Of a stretch of DNA of 64,000 nucleotides, positions 41,709-51,419 are shown piece after piece; position 1 is the stretch's first letter; every line of letters starts with the position of its first letter. Where the stretch lies: contig CAVYHJ010000028.1 in NCBI GenBank assembly GCA_963768165.1, positions 372,001 through 436,000 on the forward strand, given 5' to 3'. The position numbers and the translations under genes were made by a program. The DNA comes from CAVYHJ01 sp963768165 [NCBI: uncultured bacterium] (GTDB lineage Bacteria > UBP4 > UBA4092). The notes beneath the pieces are model-generated. The model had not been told where the DNA came from. It did not search any database and saw only the letters and a list, made by a program, of their open reading frames with translations.

Positions 41709-43589
41709 ATGATGCAAAATTATATTTGGCTGATACCGATATTTCCCCTTGCGGGAGTTTTAATCAATTTATTTTTTGGCCGGGTCTTGCGTAAAGCCAT
41801 AGACTGGATTGCGTGTCTGGCGGTGGGCGCTTCTTTCGTGGTGGCGCTGGTTGCTTTTTTTCATGTCCTGAACGGGGAGACGTTAAATTATAATTTTTTT
41901 GACTGGATTGTCGTCGGCCATTTCAAAACCTCTATCGGGTTGTTGGTAGATCCGTTGTCCGCGATTATGCTTTTGGTAGTCACCGGTGTCAGTTTCCTGA
42001 TTCATATTTACTCCATTGGGTATATGCACGGAGACGAAGGGTATAATCGGTTTTTCGTTTATTTGAATCTCTTTGTCTTTTCCATGGTCATGTTGGTGTT
42101 AGCGAATAACTTTTTATTACTTTATGTCGGCTGGGAAGCGGTGGGTTTATGTTCGTACCTTTTAATTGGGTTCTGGTTTACCAAAAAGTCTGCCGCGGAT
42201 GCCGGAAAAAAAGCGTTTATCGTCAACCGTGTCGGTGACTTTGGTTTCGGGTTGGGAATCATGTTGATTTTTACCACTCTCGGAACATTGCAGTTTACTG
42301 AAGTCTTCAGCAAAGCCAATACCATTTGTTCCGGGACTGTCACTGCGATTACTTTATTACTACTACTGGGAGCGATGGGAAAATCCGCGCAAATTCCGTT
42401 ATACGTTTGGTTGCCTGACGCGATGGAAGGGCCAACTCCGGTTTCCGCGTTGATTCACGCGGCGACCATGGTGACCGCTGGTGTGTATATGATTGCGCGG
42501 TGTCATGCTTTATTTGATTTGGCACCAACCACCCAAACAATCGTGGTATGGATGGGAACGTTGACTGCCTTTTTTGCGGCGACCATTGCGCTGGTACAAA
42601 AGGATATTAAAAAAATACTCGCCTATTCCACCATCAGCCAGCTTGGATATATGTTTGTTGCCGTGGGATTGGGCGCTTACACCGCTGGAATTTTTCATTT
42701 GGCTACACACGCCTTTTTCAAAGCTTTATTATTTCTCGGCGCGGGAAGTGTAATGCATGCGATGGCGAATGAAACCGATGTGTGGAAAATGGGCGGATTG
42801 GGTGACCAGATGAAAGCCACCCGGTGGACATTTTTCATCGCCTGTTTGGCAATCGCCGGAATATTTCCCTTTGCCGGATTTTTCAGCAAAGAAGAAATTT
42901 TAGGCGCGGCTTTTCATTCGGGAAATTATGCCGTTTATTTGATTGCTCTGGTCACGGCGTTTCTTACCGCATTTTATATGTTTCGGATTTATTTCTTAAC
43001 TTTCCGCGGGACTCCACGATACGACACCCATGCGCATCACGCCCATGAATCGCCTTCCGTAATGACCATTCCGTTGATGATTCTCGGATTTTTTTCTTTC
43101 TTTGTCGGCTGGATAGGTTTTAAGTTTCATAACATATCCTGGTTCGATTCATTTTTGAGTCCTGTTTTCACCCATGTTGGAGAACATGCCACAACAGAGG
43201 AAAGCAGCGGTTCATTTCTATTAATCCTCGTAGCGCTTGTGATAGCGGGGTTGGGGATATTCCTAGCATGGCAATTTTATTTAAAACATTTGCAATGGGC
43301 TAATAAATTGGCGGAAAAATATTCCACTTTACACCGTATCTTGACCAACAAATATTACGTAGATGAATTCTATGATGCGATATTTGTGAGCACGATTAAG
43401 AACTTATCTTTGGCCCTTTGGAAAGGGTTTGATTTGGGTGTCATTGATTTTATTGTCAATCTAACAGGAACTTTAGTGTCCGGGATCGGCCAATTATTAC
43501 GACGGTTTCAATCCGGTTATGTGCGGACCTACGCAACCCTCATTGTCTTAGGAGTTATTGCCGTCATTGGATTTTATTTGGTGAGATAG
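41709..43589 (+). CDS. nuoL: NADH-quinone oxidoreductase subunit L
   Basis: NuoL is the distal antiporter-like pump subunit with the long lateral helix. The 626-residue protein has about sixteen membrane helices, the N-terminal domain signature YVGWEAVGLCSYLLIGFW, pump residues within AMGKSAQIPLYVWLPDAMEG and HAATMVTAGVYMI, and the C-terminal lateral helix region ending in YVRTYATLIVLGVIAV. Normal length, no breaks. Confidence 0.98.
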   Translation: MMQNYIWLIPIFPLAGVLINLFFGRVLRKAIDWIACLAVGASFVVALVAFFHVLNGETLNYNFFDWIVVGHFKTSIGLLVDPLSAIMLLVVTGVSFLIHIYSIGYMHGDEGYNRFFVYLNLFVFSMVMLVLANNFLLLYVGWEAVGLCSYLLIGFWFTKKSAADAGKKAFIVNRVGDFGFGLGIMLIFTTLGTLQFTEVFSKANTICSGTVTAITLLLLLGAMGKSAQIPLYVWLPDAMEGPTPVSALIHAATMVTAGVYMIARCHALFDLAPTTQTIVVWMGTLTAFFAATIALVQKDIKKILAYSTISQLGYMFVAVGLGAYTAGIFHLATHAFFKALLFLGAGSVMHAMANETDVWKMGGLGDQMKATRWTFFIACLAIAGIFPFAGFFSKEEILGAAFHSGNYAVYLIALVTAFLTAFYMFRIYFLTFRGTPRYDTHAHHAHESPSVMTIPLMILGFFSFFVGWIGFKFHNISWFDSFLSPVFTHVGEHATTEESSGSFLLILVALVIAGLGIFLAWQFYLKHLQWANKLAEKYSTLHRILTNKYYVDEFYDAIFVSTIKNLSLALWKGFDLGVIDFIVNLTGTLVSGIGQLLRRFQSGYVRTYATLIVLGVIAVIGFYLVR

Positions 43590-43599
43590 AACAAATTAT

Positions 43600-45126
43600 A
43601 TGGATATAACAACAATTCCAATTTTATCAGTCATTATCTTTCTGCCGTTGGTCGGTGTAATTGTCTTATTACTGACTCCGAAGAAGAACCATCCTGCCTT
43701 ACGGATAATTACTTTTCTAACTGCGCTTATCACTTTTTTTGTTTCGTTATTACTTTTGACTAATTTTGAATCTGCCAGTGCGGAAATGCAGTTTGTGGAA
43801 TTAAGGTCCTGGATACCCGATTTCAGCATATCCTATCATCTAGGCATAGACGGAATAAGTTTATTTTTGATTCTTTTAACGACCTTTCTTTCTGCTATAG
43901 CCATCCTATCTTCGTTCACAGCAGTCACCAAACGTGTCAAAGAATACATGATTTGTTTATTGCTTTTGGAGACCGGAATGCTGGGTGTTTTTTGTTCGCT
44001 GGACATGGTGTTGTTTTTCTTTTTCTGGGAAGTGATGCTGATCCCGATGTATTTTCTGATAGGCGTGTGGGGTGGGGAACGCCGGTTATACGCGGCGATT
44101 AAATTTATACTATACACGATGACCGGAAGCGCGCTGATGCTGGTTGCCATCCTGGTGATGTATTTTCAATATCATAGTATGACCCAACAATATAGCTTTG
44201 ATTTACTGAAATGGTACCAAATGTCTCTCCCCTATAATTTGCAATACTGGTTATTCCTGGCATTCTTTTTGGCTTTTGCGATAAAAGTTCCGATATTTCC
44301 ATTTCACACGTGGTTACCGGACGCGCATACCGAAGCGCCCACCGCGGGCAGTGTGATTCTGGCAGGAGTTCTCTTGAAAATGGGGACCTATGGTCTGGTG
44401 CGGTTTTGCCTGCCGTTATTCCCGCAAGCCACTTTGCATTTTGTGCCGATGGTTTGTATACTCGCATTAATCGGGATTATTTATGGCGCGTGGGTGGCGA
44501 TGGTACAGCCGGATGTAAAACGATTGGTGGCGTATTCCAGTGTCGCCCATCTCGGTTATGTCGTTCTTGGGATTTTTGTTTTGAATATGCAAGGATTAAC
44601 CGGCGGGCTATTACAAATGATTAATCACGGACTCAGTACCGGCGCTTTGTTCCTTCTGGTCGGGATGATTTATGAACGTAGACACACCCGCGAGATATCT
44701 CAATTTGGCGGACTCGCCAAAGTCATGCCGGTTTTTTTTGTTTTCTTTTTGATTGTGACTTTGTCTTCCATTGGACTCCCGGGGTTAAATGGATTTGTTG
44801 GAGAATTTTCCATACTGGTGGGTACGTTCCAATATAAAATTTCTTATGCAGTTGTTGCGACTCTCGGAATTATTTTTGCGGCAGTTTACATGCTCTGGAT
44901 GTTCCAGAGGGTGATGTTCGGTGAAATCACCCATGAAGAAAATCGCACTCTTAAAGATTTATCCGCGCGTGAAATCGCTGTTTTAATTCCGATTATTATT
45001 TTAATTTTTTGGATAGGCGTATATCCAAAGCCCTTTTTATCCCGCATGGAACCTTCTGTGAATAAAGTGCTTGAGAAAGTCCATCCGGTGGAACCCCTTA
45101 TCCAAATTACGGAGAACCGGCCTTGA
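43600..45126 (+). CDS. nuoM: NADH-quinone oxidoreductase subunit M
   Basis: NuoM is the middle antiporter-like pump subunit. The 508-residue protein has about fourteen helices, FFFFWEVMLIPMYFLIG with the conserved Glu, KVPIFPFHTWLPDAHTEAPT with the pump Lys/His, and VKRLVAYSSVAHLGYV. Its stop codon overlaps the nuoN start (TTGA), implying coupled translation. Confidence 0.98.
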   Translation: MDITTIPILSVIIFLPLVGVIVLLLTPKKNHPALRIITFLTALITFFVSLLLLTNFESASAEMQFVELRSWIPDFSISYHLGIDGISLFLILLTTFLSAIAILSSFTAVTKRVKEYMICLLLLETGMLGVFCSLDMVLFFFFWEVMLIPMYFLIGVWGGERRLYAAIKFILYTMTGSALMLVAILVMYFQYHSMTQQYSFDLLKWYQMSLPYNLQYWLFLAFFLAFAIKVPIFPFHTWLPDAHTEAPTAGSVILAGVLLKMGTYGLVRFCLPLFPQATLHFVPMVCILALIGIIYGAWVAMVQPDVKRLVAYSSVAHLGYVVLGIFVLNMQGLTGGLLQMINHGLSTGALFLLVGMIYERRHTREISQFGGLAKVMPVFFVFFLIVTLSSIGLPGLNGFVGEFSILVGTFQYKISYAVVATLGIIFAAVYMLWMFQRVMFGEITHEENRTLKDLSAREIAVLIPIIILIFWIGVYPKPFLSRMEPSVNKVLEKVHPVEPLIQITENRP

Positions 45127-46577
45127 ATTCATCCCTTGCCCATATTGATTTTGTCGTTGTATTCCCGCAGGTGATATTAAGTATCACAGCAATACTGGTT
45201 TTGTTGGCAGGATTGGTCATTCCCCGCAGACAACATGTGTTGTTGGCAATTCTCAGCCTTGCCGGAGTTCTTTTAGCGATGGTGGTTTCTTTGCACCATC
45301 CAATGTTTTCGACAAGCACTTTCAATCAAATGGCGACTCTTGACGGTCTCACGATTGTGTTTAATCTAATATTCTATATTTCAACCGCGTTTATCCTTGT
45401 CTTATCCATACCTTTTTTAGACCGGGAAGACGTGCATCCGGGAGAATATTATTCCTTGATTTTGTTTGCTGTTGTAGGAATGATATTGATGGCGGGCACG
45501 ACAGATTTGATGATTATCTTTTTGGGATTGGAATTAATGTCCATCTCATTGTATATCCTTGCTTCGATTACTCGCGATAATCCCAAATCGAATGAAGCCG
45601 CCATGAAATATTTATTATTGGGAGCCTTTGCCACCGGCTTTTTATTGTATGGTATTGCTTTGATTTACGGCGCTACGGGAAGTACCAATCTGCTGGAAAT
45701 TACTCGATTCATGTCCCATCGACGGCTTTACTTGAGCGGTTGGATGTTGCCCGTCGGCTTGGGTCTGGTGATGGTCGGTTTGGGCTTTAAGATTGGGATG
45801 GTACCGTTTCATTCATGGATTCCCGATGTTTATGAAGGCTCCCCTACGATTGTTACGGCATTTATGTCCATCGGTCCAAAGGCGGCAGGATTCGCCGGAT
45901 TGATAAGAATTTTTGTTGACGGGCCATTTTATTTCGTCAACATTCCCTGGCCATTTTTAATTGCAGTATTTGCGGGTCTAACTATGACCGTCGGAAATTT
46001 AGTCGCCATTGCGCAGGGCAATATCAAACGCATGTTAGCGTATTCCAGTATCGCTCATGCCGGTTATATTATGTTGGGATTGGTCTCCGCCAATCATGTG
46101 TATACTCCGGCAATTCTGTTTTATTTCTTTGCGTATTTATTTATGAACTTGGGGGCGTTTACGGTGGTATTTGCCGTTCAGCAAAGTGAAGGTGTCGGGA
46201 ATACTCTGAAAACCTATTCGGGTTTAGGATATAAACAACCCCTGCTGGCGCTCGCCATGACATTTTTTATGTTATCCCTTGCGGGATTTCCGCCGACCGC
46301 CGGATTCATGGGTAAATTTTATTTATTCAGGAGCGCCATTGATGCCGGACATATCCCGGTAGTCATTATTGCTGTATTAAACAGTGTGATTTCCGCGTAT
46401 TATTATTTGCGTGTGGTTGTCTTCATGTATATGCGGGAGCCGGAAGATAATACCAATATCCCCGTGGTTTCTTCTCTGGTTGGAATTGTCATACTCCTTT
46501 GTGTTCTTGGCGTATTTTACCTGGGTATCTTTCCCGAACACGTTCTCCACATTACCCAATTAGCACTTTATTTCTAA
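45123..46577 (+). CDS. nuoN: NADH-quinone oxidoreductase subunit N
   Basis: NuoN is the proximal antiporter-like pump subunit and the last gene of the operon. The 484-residue protein has about fourteen helices with LGLELMSISLYILA, FKIGMVPFHSWIPDVYEGSP and IKRMLAYSSIAHAGYI. The start is a TTG at 45123 overlapping the nuoM stop; no other start fits the N-terminal helix. A nested hairpin (46585-46639) follows. Confidence 0.97.
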   Translation: MNSSLAHIDFVVVFPQVILSITAILVLLAGLVIPRRQHVLLAILSLAGVLLAMVVSLHHPMFSTSTFNQMATLDGLTIVFNLIFYISTAFILVLSIPFLDREDVHPGEYYSLILFAVVGMILMAGTTDLMIIFLGLELMSISLYILASITRDNPKSNEAAMKYLLLGAFATGFLLYGIALIYGATGSTNLLEITRFMSHRRLYLSGWMLPVGLGLVMVGLGFKIGMVPFHSWIPDVYEGSPTIVTAFMSIGPKAAGFAGLIRIFVDGPFYFVNIPWPFLIAVFAGLTMTVGNLVAIAQGNIKRMLAYSSIAHAGYIMLGLVSANHVYTPAILFYFFAYLFMNLGAFTVVFAVQQSEGVGNTLKTYSGLGYKQPLLALAMTFFMLSLAGFPPTAGFMGKFYLFRSAIDAGHIPVVIIAVLNSVISAYYYLRVVVFMYMREPEDNTNIPVVSSLVGIVILLCVLGVFYLGIFPEHVLHITQLALYF

Positions 46578-46584
46578 TCTTGTA

Positions 46585-46639
46585 TTGACGTTATAGGGTA
46601 TTAGGTCTATGATAATCATAGAGCGAGCTATAACGTCAA
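46585..46639. repeat. Nested stem-loops after nuoN
   Basis: Perfect 12-base arms TTGACGTTATAG and CTATAACGTCAA enclose a second palindrome (TCTATGAT-A-ATCATAGA). It begins seven bases after the nuoN stop and ends 21 bases before the peroxidase gene. No T-run follows. It could end the nuo transcript by a factor-dependent route, control the peroxidase, or be another dispersed palindrome. Confidence 0.7.
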
Positions 46640-46660
46640 AATCAACCAGCGAGGTGTACT

Positions 46661-47251
46661 ATGATTAAAAAGTTAGTCGTCTTTTCAACCCTATCCCTGT
46701 TCCTGATGGGGATTCATTCCCAGGCAGAAACCCAATCCAAGGAGGCCGCACCCATGAGTAAATCCATCTACAGTTTTACCATGAAAAATATTGATGGGAA
46801 AGATGTAAATTTAAACCATTACAAGGGAAAAGTGGTCCTGGTGGTCAATGTCGCCAGCAAATGCGGGTATACTCCGCAATATGAGCAATTAGAAGCGACC
46901 TATAAAAAATATAAAGATCAGGGGTTTGTGGTTTTGGGATTTCCCGCCAATAATTTCCATGAGCAGGAACCGGGAACCAATGAGGAAATTAAACAATTTT
47001 GTACCGCGAAATATGGCGTGACTTTCCCCATGTTTGCGAAAATCTCCGTCAAAGGGGATGACATGGATCCCCTATACCAATATCTAACCAGCAAAGACCA
47101 AGACCCGCAATATGGCGGTGACATTACCTGGAATTTTAATAAATTCCTGATTGACAAAAAAGGAAATATCATTGCGCGGTTCGATTCCAAAATCAAGCCG
47201 GATGACACCTCTGTCACCACCGCTTTGGAATCAGCGCTCAAACAAAAATAA
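46661..47251 (+). CDS. Exported glutathione peroxidase-family protein
   Basis: A 196-residue thiol peroxidase of the glutathione peroxidase family, likely reducing lipid or organic peroxides with thioredoxin-like donors in the periplasm. Signal peptide at 1-~22 ([18 protein letters not shown]). The redox-active C68 lies in [12 protein letters not shown] (Cys, not selenocysteine), with [13 protein letters not shown] and the Trp-containing [12 protein letters not shown] completing the catalytic site. A GAGGTG ribosome binding site precedes the ATG. Most bacterial homologues are cytoplasmic, so export is notable. Confidence 0.9.
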   Translation: MIKKLVVFSTLSLFLMGIHSQAETQSKEAAPMSKSIYSFTMKNIDGKDVNLNHYKGKVVLVVNVASKCGYTPQYEQLEATYKKYKDQGFVVLGFPANNFHEQEPGTNEEIKQFCTAKYGVTFPMFAKISVKGDDMDPLYQYLTSKDQDPQYGGDITWNFNKFLIDKKGNIIARFDSKIKPDDTSVTTALESALKQK

Positions 47252-47289
47252 CCAAAGAATACATAAGCATTTGTCCAGTAAAAGTATAG

Positions 47290-47326
47290 TTAATCCTGTT
47301 AGGGACCCCGTCTCTAACGGGATTAA
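47290..47326. repeat. Hairpin downstream of the peroxidase gene
   Basis: Sixteen-base arms starting TTAATCCTGTTAGGGA pair with two wobble-type mismatches around the loop CCCCG. It lies 38 bases after the stop and has no T-run. It belongs to the same class of 3'-end palindromes as those at 17632, 19014, 26983 and 36784, though the sequence differs. Confidence 0.65.
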
Positions 47327-47481
47327 TCTAGAATTCGTACTACCACTTTCCCTCTTCTTTTTTCAAAATAATGGCATCCACTTTTAAAATCATCAGAAAT
47401 CACTCAAAATTGACGTATAAACAACAAACTTACCCAAAAGAGTCTTAAATTAAGTCCCGAACCAAATCCTCACTCTTTTTC

Positions 47482-47524
47482 AATGGGAGACAATACGGAG
47501 ATAATACGGAGAAAATAGGGAGAT
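47482..47524. repeat. Direct repeats AATACGGAGA, 11-base period
   Basis: Copies begin at 47492, 47503 and 47514 (the last with one change), preceded by a shorter version at 47482 (AATGGGAGA). The period is about one DNA turn, as in iterons or protein-binding arrays. Confidence 0.7.
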
Positions 47525-47634
47525 GACTCAGACCCAATTTTGAAATATTTTATGCCCCTTAAATCGCAAATTTAGCTATGCCATTTTGGCACAACATAGG
47601 AAAAGGTCTCTCCCTTTTATGTCTGTTTTCGAGA

Positions 47635-47838
47635 TTAAGAAGGTTTTTTGAATTTTCTAGCATGTGAAAACGAATGTTTTCGACGATGCAATAATTCAAC
47701 AGTCTTGCGAAATGTATTAATGAAAGCCTTGCAGGGTGGACAGGTATCTATATGTTGGTCTATCTTTTCGCAGATTTTAGGATCAATATCCTGGTCAATA
47801 TAATCGGATAATTTGGCAAGAAGTTTTTTGCAAACCAT
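47635..47838 (-). CDS. Zinc-finger (zf-HC2) anti-sigma factor
   Basis: A 67-residue protein with the ZAS/zf-HC2 motif: C3 near the start and H-x3-C-x2-C in QHIDTCPPCKAF, which folds around zinc and holds an ECF sigma factor inactive. The frame extends 41 codons further upstream, but the ATG at 47838 fits the family and begins four bases after the sigma factor stop. The protein has no membrane segment, so it would be a soluble anti-sigma factor, as in redox-sensing pairs. Confidence 0.82.
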   Translation of the reverse strand: MVCKKLLAKLSDYIDQDIDPKICEKIDQHIDTCPPCKAFINTFRKTVELLHRRKHSFSHARKFKKPS

Positions 47839-47842
47839 AGGG

Positions 47843-48457
47843 TTATGTTTTTTTTCCTTTGAAATAAAAATCGAGTTCTGAGCGGACGAAGAGCCGTGCT
47901 CGATGAAGGCGCGACTTGAGTGCCGGGATACTAAGACCGAGGATTTGAGAGACTTCTTCATTCGATAATTCCTCTATATCTCGCAGGGTGATAACCGCCC
48001 TATAATCCTGCGGTAGTTTAAGAATAGCTTTATCAAGAATTCCGTCCAATTCTTTCTGTAAAAGAATCTTATCCGGTTGATGACTCCAATCAATAATATC
48101 TTTGTGATTCGCAGGTTTGTCTCCAAACGCAGCAGACTCAACGGACTCCATTCTATGATTTTTATCTTTGCGCTTTTTTGACCAACAAAGATTCTTGGCA
48201 ATCTGATGGAGCCAGGTCGTGAAACTCGATTGACCGCGGAATTTGGAAATCGCTTCAAACGCCTTGATGAATGATTCCTGGCAGGTATCCTCTGCACGGT
48301 CTTCATTATTACAGATATATCGGGTAAAGGCGGATAATCTGGGTTCATGTCTTTGGAATAATTCATCAAATGCTGACCGTTCACCTTTCCTGGTTAAATC
48401 AACCAATTCTTCATCACTTAATTTTGCTATTTCTTTTTGTGTAATTGTCATATCCAT
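47843..48457 (-). CDS. ECF-type RNA polymerase sigma factor
   Basis: A 204-residue sigma factor with only regions 2 and 4: region 2 (~20-90) with FDELFQRHEPRLSAF, EDTCQESFIKAFEAISKFRG and FTTWLHQIAKN; region 4 (~140-195) with LPQDYRAVITLRDIEELSNEEVSQILG and the HTH LSIPALKSRLHRAR. It directs RNA polymerase to a stress regulon. Start ATG at 48457 (a TTG and another ATG lie within two codons). It is transcribed with the zinc anti-sigma gene downstream; its likely targets may include neighbouring peroxidase or efflux genes, but no matching promoters could be identified by eye. Confidence 0.9.
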   Translation of the reverse strand: MDMTITQKEIAKLSDEELVDLTRKGERSAFDELFQRHEPRLSAFTRYICNNEDRAEDTCQESFIKAFEAISKFRGQSSFTTWLHQIAKNLCWSKKRKDKNHRMESVESAAFGDKPANHKDIIDWSHQPDKILLQKELDGILDKAILKLPQDYRAVITLRDIEELSNEEVSQILGLSIPALKSRLHRARLFVRSELDFYFKGKKT

Positions 48458-48529
48458 CAATGTCCACTAAAATAATACCGTAGCCATCGGGATATAACAA
48501 TTAATATAGAACTTTTATCCGGTAATCTA

Positions 48530-48727
48530 TTACTCTCGAATTCCTAATTTCCGTAAGATAGTCATCATGGGACACCAACAGGTGAAGGCAGATTGAATCA
48601 GATTCAATGCCACAAACCCTGTAAAGAAAAACCAGTAATGGCTCACGTAAATACCCAGTAACAGGCTTGCCAGAACAAAACTTCCGGCTATTAACCGCAA
48701 CCAGGCATGTAAATCCATGCTTTTCAT
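48530..48727 (-). CDS. DUF2892-family small membrane protein
   Basis: A 65-residue protein with two hydrophobic segments and the C-terminal CWCPMMTILRKLGI resembling the CP-x-LLG end of DUF2892 (YgaP-like membrane domain) proteins, which often accompany rhodanese or redox genes. AAGGAGGA lies seven bases before the ATG, a near-perfect ribosome binding site. It sits 72 bases upstream of the sigma factor on the same strand and may be cotranscribed. Confidence 0.75.
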   Translation of the reverse strand: MKSMDLHAWLRLIAGSFVLASLLLGIYVSHYWFFFTGFVALNLIQSAFTCWCPMMTILRKLGIRE

Positions 48728-48858
48728 AGACGTCCTCCTTTTTAGATTATTTGATTCTTTTAACCATTAGACGCAATAGTGGCTAATTGGATTCAATAAT
48801 TATTTTTGAATCTCCCAACCTATTCTTGCGTCTAACTGGATTGAAAGGAACAATATTT

Positions 48859-50217
48859 ATGAAATATTCAATAGAACTTGCAAGAATTATCATCTTTGTA
48901 ATGTTGATTTTGATTGCTTCTCTTGTGTTTGGTGAAGAGAAACTGACTTTGGAACAAGCGGTTTCGAGAGCTTTAGTCAATAACCATCAAATTCGAGCCG
49001 CCAAACAACAAGTTAAGGAATCGGAAGCGGATATCGGTGTGGCACATAGCGGGTTTATGCCACAAGTCACATTTACCGATACTTTTCAGGAAACCAATAA
49101 CCCCTCGCAGTCCTTTTTCTTTAAATTGAATGAACGAGAATTTGATATTAACAATATTGATTTTAACCATCCGGGTACCAATACGGATTTTGAGTCCAAA
49201 TTGACAGTGACACAGCCTTTATTCACGGGTGGAAAATTATCCGCTAACCTGGAAGTCGCGAAAAAAGAATTAGCTATCTCCAAGACTCAAAAAAATAAAA
49301 CCGAAGAAGAAATCACCTATCAAGTCACACAGGCTTATTACAATGTATTAGTCGCCAAACAATTTATTAAGGTTACTGATTTGGCGGTAAAGGATGCCAA
49401 AGAACATTATCGTATTGCCCAGGCGCATTATGAGGAGGGGCATGGAATTAAATCCGATATGTTGCGGTCACAGGTTTATCTGACACAAATGGAAGAAAAC
49501 CAAATAAAAGCTGATACACAATTGGAAATTGCAAAAAGTGGATTTGCTCTTATATTGGGGGAAAGTCCAGAAACTCCAATAGATGCCGAAGGCGACCTTA
49601 CCTATTCTGTTCAAAGTGTAGATTTGTCTCAGGCGATTCAAGCAGGATTGGAGAACCGCAAAGACGTCCAGGAATTAAATCTTCGCAAGGAACAATTGGC
49701 TCATCAAAAGAAAGCCACTCAAGCCGATTATTTCCCATCAGTCAATCTGGTAGGTTCCTATCAATTAAATAGTAGTGAAACACCCTTTGGTTCCGATGCC
49801 AATAGTTGGTACGGAGCAGTAGTCCTTTCCTATCCGCTCTTTGATGGGTTTGCACGCAAGAACAAATTGATCAGTACGGAAGCCGCGCAAGGGAAACTGG
49901 ATGAATTCATGGAAACAACAAAGAAAAATATCATGTTCCAAATTACCCAATCGGTATTGAAATTGGAAGAAGCCAATAAACGCGTGGAGTTGACCCAAAA
50001 TTCCGTGGAACAAGCCGAGGAGACTTTACGATTGACGGAAGTGCGTTATGAGAACGGGTTGGCAACTATTACGGATATCACGGATGCTCAAACTGCTTTA
50101 ACACAGGCACGAGTCAATTCTATTCAAGCAATTGCCGAATATGAGGTTGGTTTGGTAACCGTGGATTATGATACCGGTCAACTGGTGAAAAAGTTTTCCA
50201 AAGAGAGAAAGGATTAA
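48859..50217 (+). CDS. TolC-family outer-membrane efflux protein
   Basis: This 452-residue protein forms the outer-membrane exit channel of a tripartite pump. Signal peptide at 1-~24 (LARIIIFVMLILIASLVFG). The two OEP repeats of long coiled helices are visible (LTLEQAVSRALVNNHQIRAA; SQAIQAGLENRKDVQELNLR), with conserved AYYNVLVAKQFI and LTEVRYENGLATITDITDAQ. I start at the ATG at 48859, after GAAAGGAAC, not at the upstream 48787. First gene of a three-gene operon with adaptor and RND pump. Confidence 0.93.
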   Translation: MKYSIELARIIIFVMLILIASLVFGEEKLTLEQAVSRALVNNHQIRAAKQQVKESEADIGVAHSGFMPQVTFTDTFQETNNPSQSFFFKLNEREFDINNIDFNHPGTNTDFESKLTVTQPLFTGGKLSANLEVAKKELAISKTQKNKTEEEITYQVTQAYYNVLVAKQFIKVTDLAVKDAKEHYRIAQAHYEEGHGIKSDMLRSQVYLTQMEENQIKADTQLEIAKSGFALILGESPETPIDAEGDLTYSVQSVDLSQAIQAGLENRKDVQELNLRKEQLAHQKKATQADYFPSVNLVGSYQLNSSETPFGSDANSWYGAVVLSYPLFDGFARKNKLISTEAAQGKLDEFMETTKKNIMFQITQSVLKLEEANKRVELTQNSVEQAEETLRLTEVRYENGLATITDITDAQTALTQARVNSIQAIAEYEVGLVTVDYDTGQLVKKFSKERKD

Positions 50218-50219
50218 TT

Positions 50220-51419
50220 ATGAAAAAGAAATTATATTTTATTGTTCCTACTTTTTTAGCTTTACTCATTATTGAACTTTCAGGTTGTAGTTCGACAATA
50301 GAACCCACTGGCGAAATACCTGCAGAAATGAAATCCAAAGTACTAACTCTCGCTATGGAGACAGTTCCCAAGACGGAAAGCGTTGTAGGCACTGTAATTT
50401 CCAAGAATCAATCAAATATCTCCAGCAGGGTGATGGGGTCTATTGAAGCCGTCTATGTCAAAGAAGGGGACGTCGTAAAAGCGGGTCAGGCATTAGTTAA
50501 GATTGACAACCGCGACCTTCTTCCCAATGTGGCGAAAGCCAATGCCGGGTTGCAGGAAATATCCGGCGGGTTGGCAGAACTGGATAAAGCCAAAGATGAA
50601 TTGAGCGCGTCGCAACAAGCCGCGCAAGCTAATTTTGATTACGCGTCCACCTCCCTGCATCGCATGGAGAACTTATATGACCGTCAGGCAATTTCCAAAG
50701 ATATGCTGGATGAAACTGTCCGGCAATATAAGTTAGCAGAATCCAATCGGGCGATTGTCTTCGCCAAGCAAGGGGGATTGGAAGATAAACGCACACAATT
50801 ACTTGCAAAAGGAAAACAGGTCAAATCCGAATTGCAATTAGCGAATGTATACCTGGGATATGCCAATATCAAATCACCTATTGCAGGTGTGGTCGTGAAA
50901 AAAAATATGGACCCGGGTAGTATGGCAAGTCCGGGGCAAACTATTTTAGTCATTGAATCACCGGATTATCAATTCCAAGCCTATGTCAAAGAATCTCTTT
51001 ATTCTTACCTAAAAATTGGTCAAAAAGTGCCAATTCAATTAGATTCAATTGATCAAACGATGGATGGAACTATTGTAGAGATTGTACCTGTTTCGGACCC
51101 TTTGAGCCGGACTTTTACTGTAAAAATAGCTTTATCCAAAATGCCCAATCTTCGTTCGGGATTGTATGGTAAAACGAATTTTATTCTGAGCAATGAATCC
51201 AAATTGGTCATACCCAAATCTGCCATCATCGAGCGCGGTTCTTTGCAAGGTGTATTCACATTGGATTCAACGAATATCAGCCGGTTTCGGTTGGTTAAAA
51301 CAGGCAACGATTATCAGGATAAAATTGAAATCACGGCAGGTCTACAACCCGGAGACCGAATCCTCGTATCAAATTTGGATAAAGTACAAGATGGAATGAA
51401 AGTGGAGGGGATACAGTGA
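50220..51419 (+). CDS. RND periplasmic adaptor lipoprotein (HlyD family)
   Basis: A 399-residue membrane-fusion protein linking the RND pump to TolC. It is a lipoprotein: hydrophobic leader and lipobox LSGC with C23. Then come the half lipoyl motif [22 protein letters not shown], a coiled-coil hairpin (~100-190), the second lipoyl half ([20 protein letters not shown]), a beta-barrel (~230-300) and membrane-proximal domain. It starts two bases after tolC and its stop overlaps the pump start (GTGA). Confidence 0.93.
   Translation: MKKKLYFIVPTFLALLIIELSGCSSTIEPTGEIPAEMKSKVLTLAMETVPKTESVVGTVISKNQSNISSRVMGSIEAVYVKEGDVVKAGQALVKIDNRDLLPNVAKANAGLQEISGGLAELDKAKDELSASQQAAQANFDYASTSLHRMENLYDRQAISKDMLDETVRQYKLAESNRAIVFAKQGGLEDKRTQLLAKGKQVKSELQLANVYLGYANIKSPIAGVVVKKNMDPGSMASPGQTILVIESPDYQFQAYVKESLYSYLKIGQKVPIQLDSIDQTMDGTIVEIVPVSDPLSRTFTVKIALSKMPNLRSGLYGKTNFILSNESKLVIPKSAIIERGSLQGVFTLDSTNISRFRLVKTGNDYQDKIEITAGLQPGDRILVSNLDKVQDGMKVEGIQ

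Larger units (their letters stand above)
47252..47634. other. Gene-free stretch with a hairpin and 11-base direct repeats
   Basis: 383 bases between convergent genes. It contains a long hairpin (47290-47326) and three to four direct repeats of AATACGGAGA with an 11-base period (47482-47524). The sequence after the repeats opens a six-codon ORF (ATG at 47523, MTQTQF, stop) that could be the stub of a lost gene. I see no tRNA or other known RNA. Confidence 0.6.

Noticed and set aside
47635-47961. 108-residue start for the anti-sigma gene
   Set aside because: The extra N-terminal residues lie inside the sigma factor gene and do not match zf-HC2 proteins; the ATG at 47838 does.
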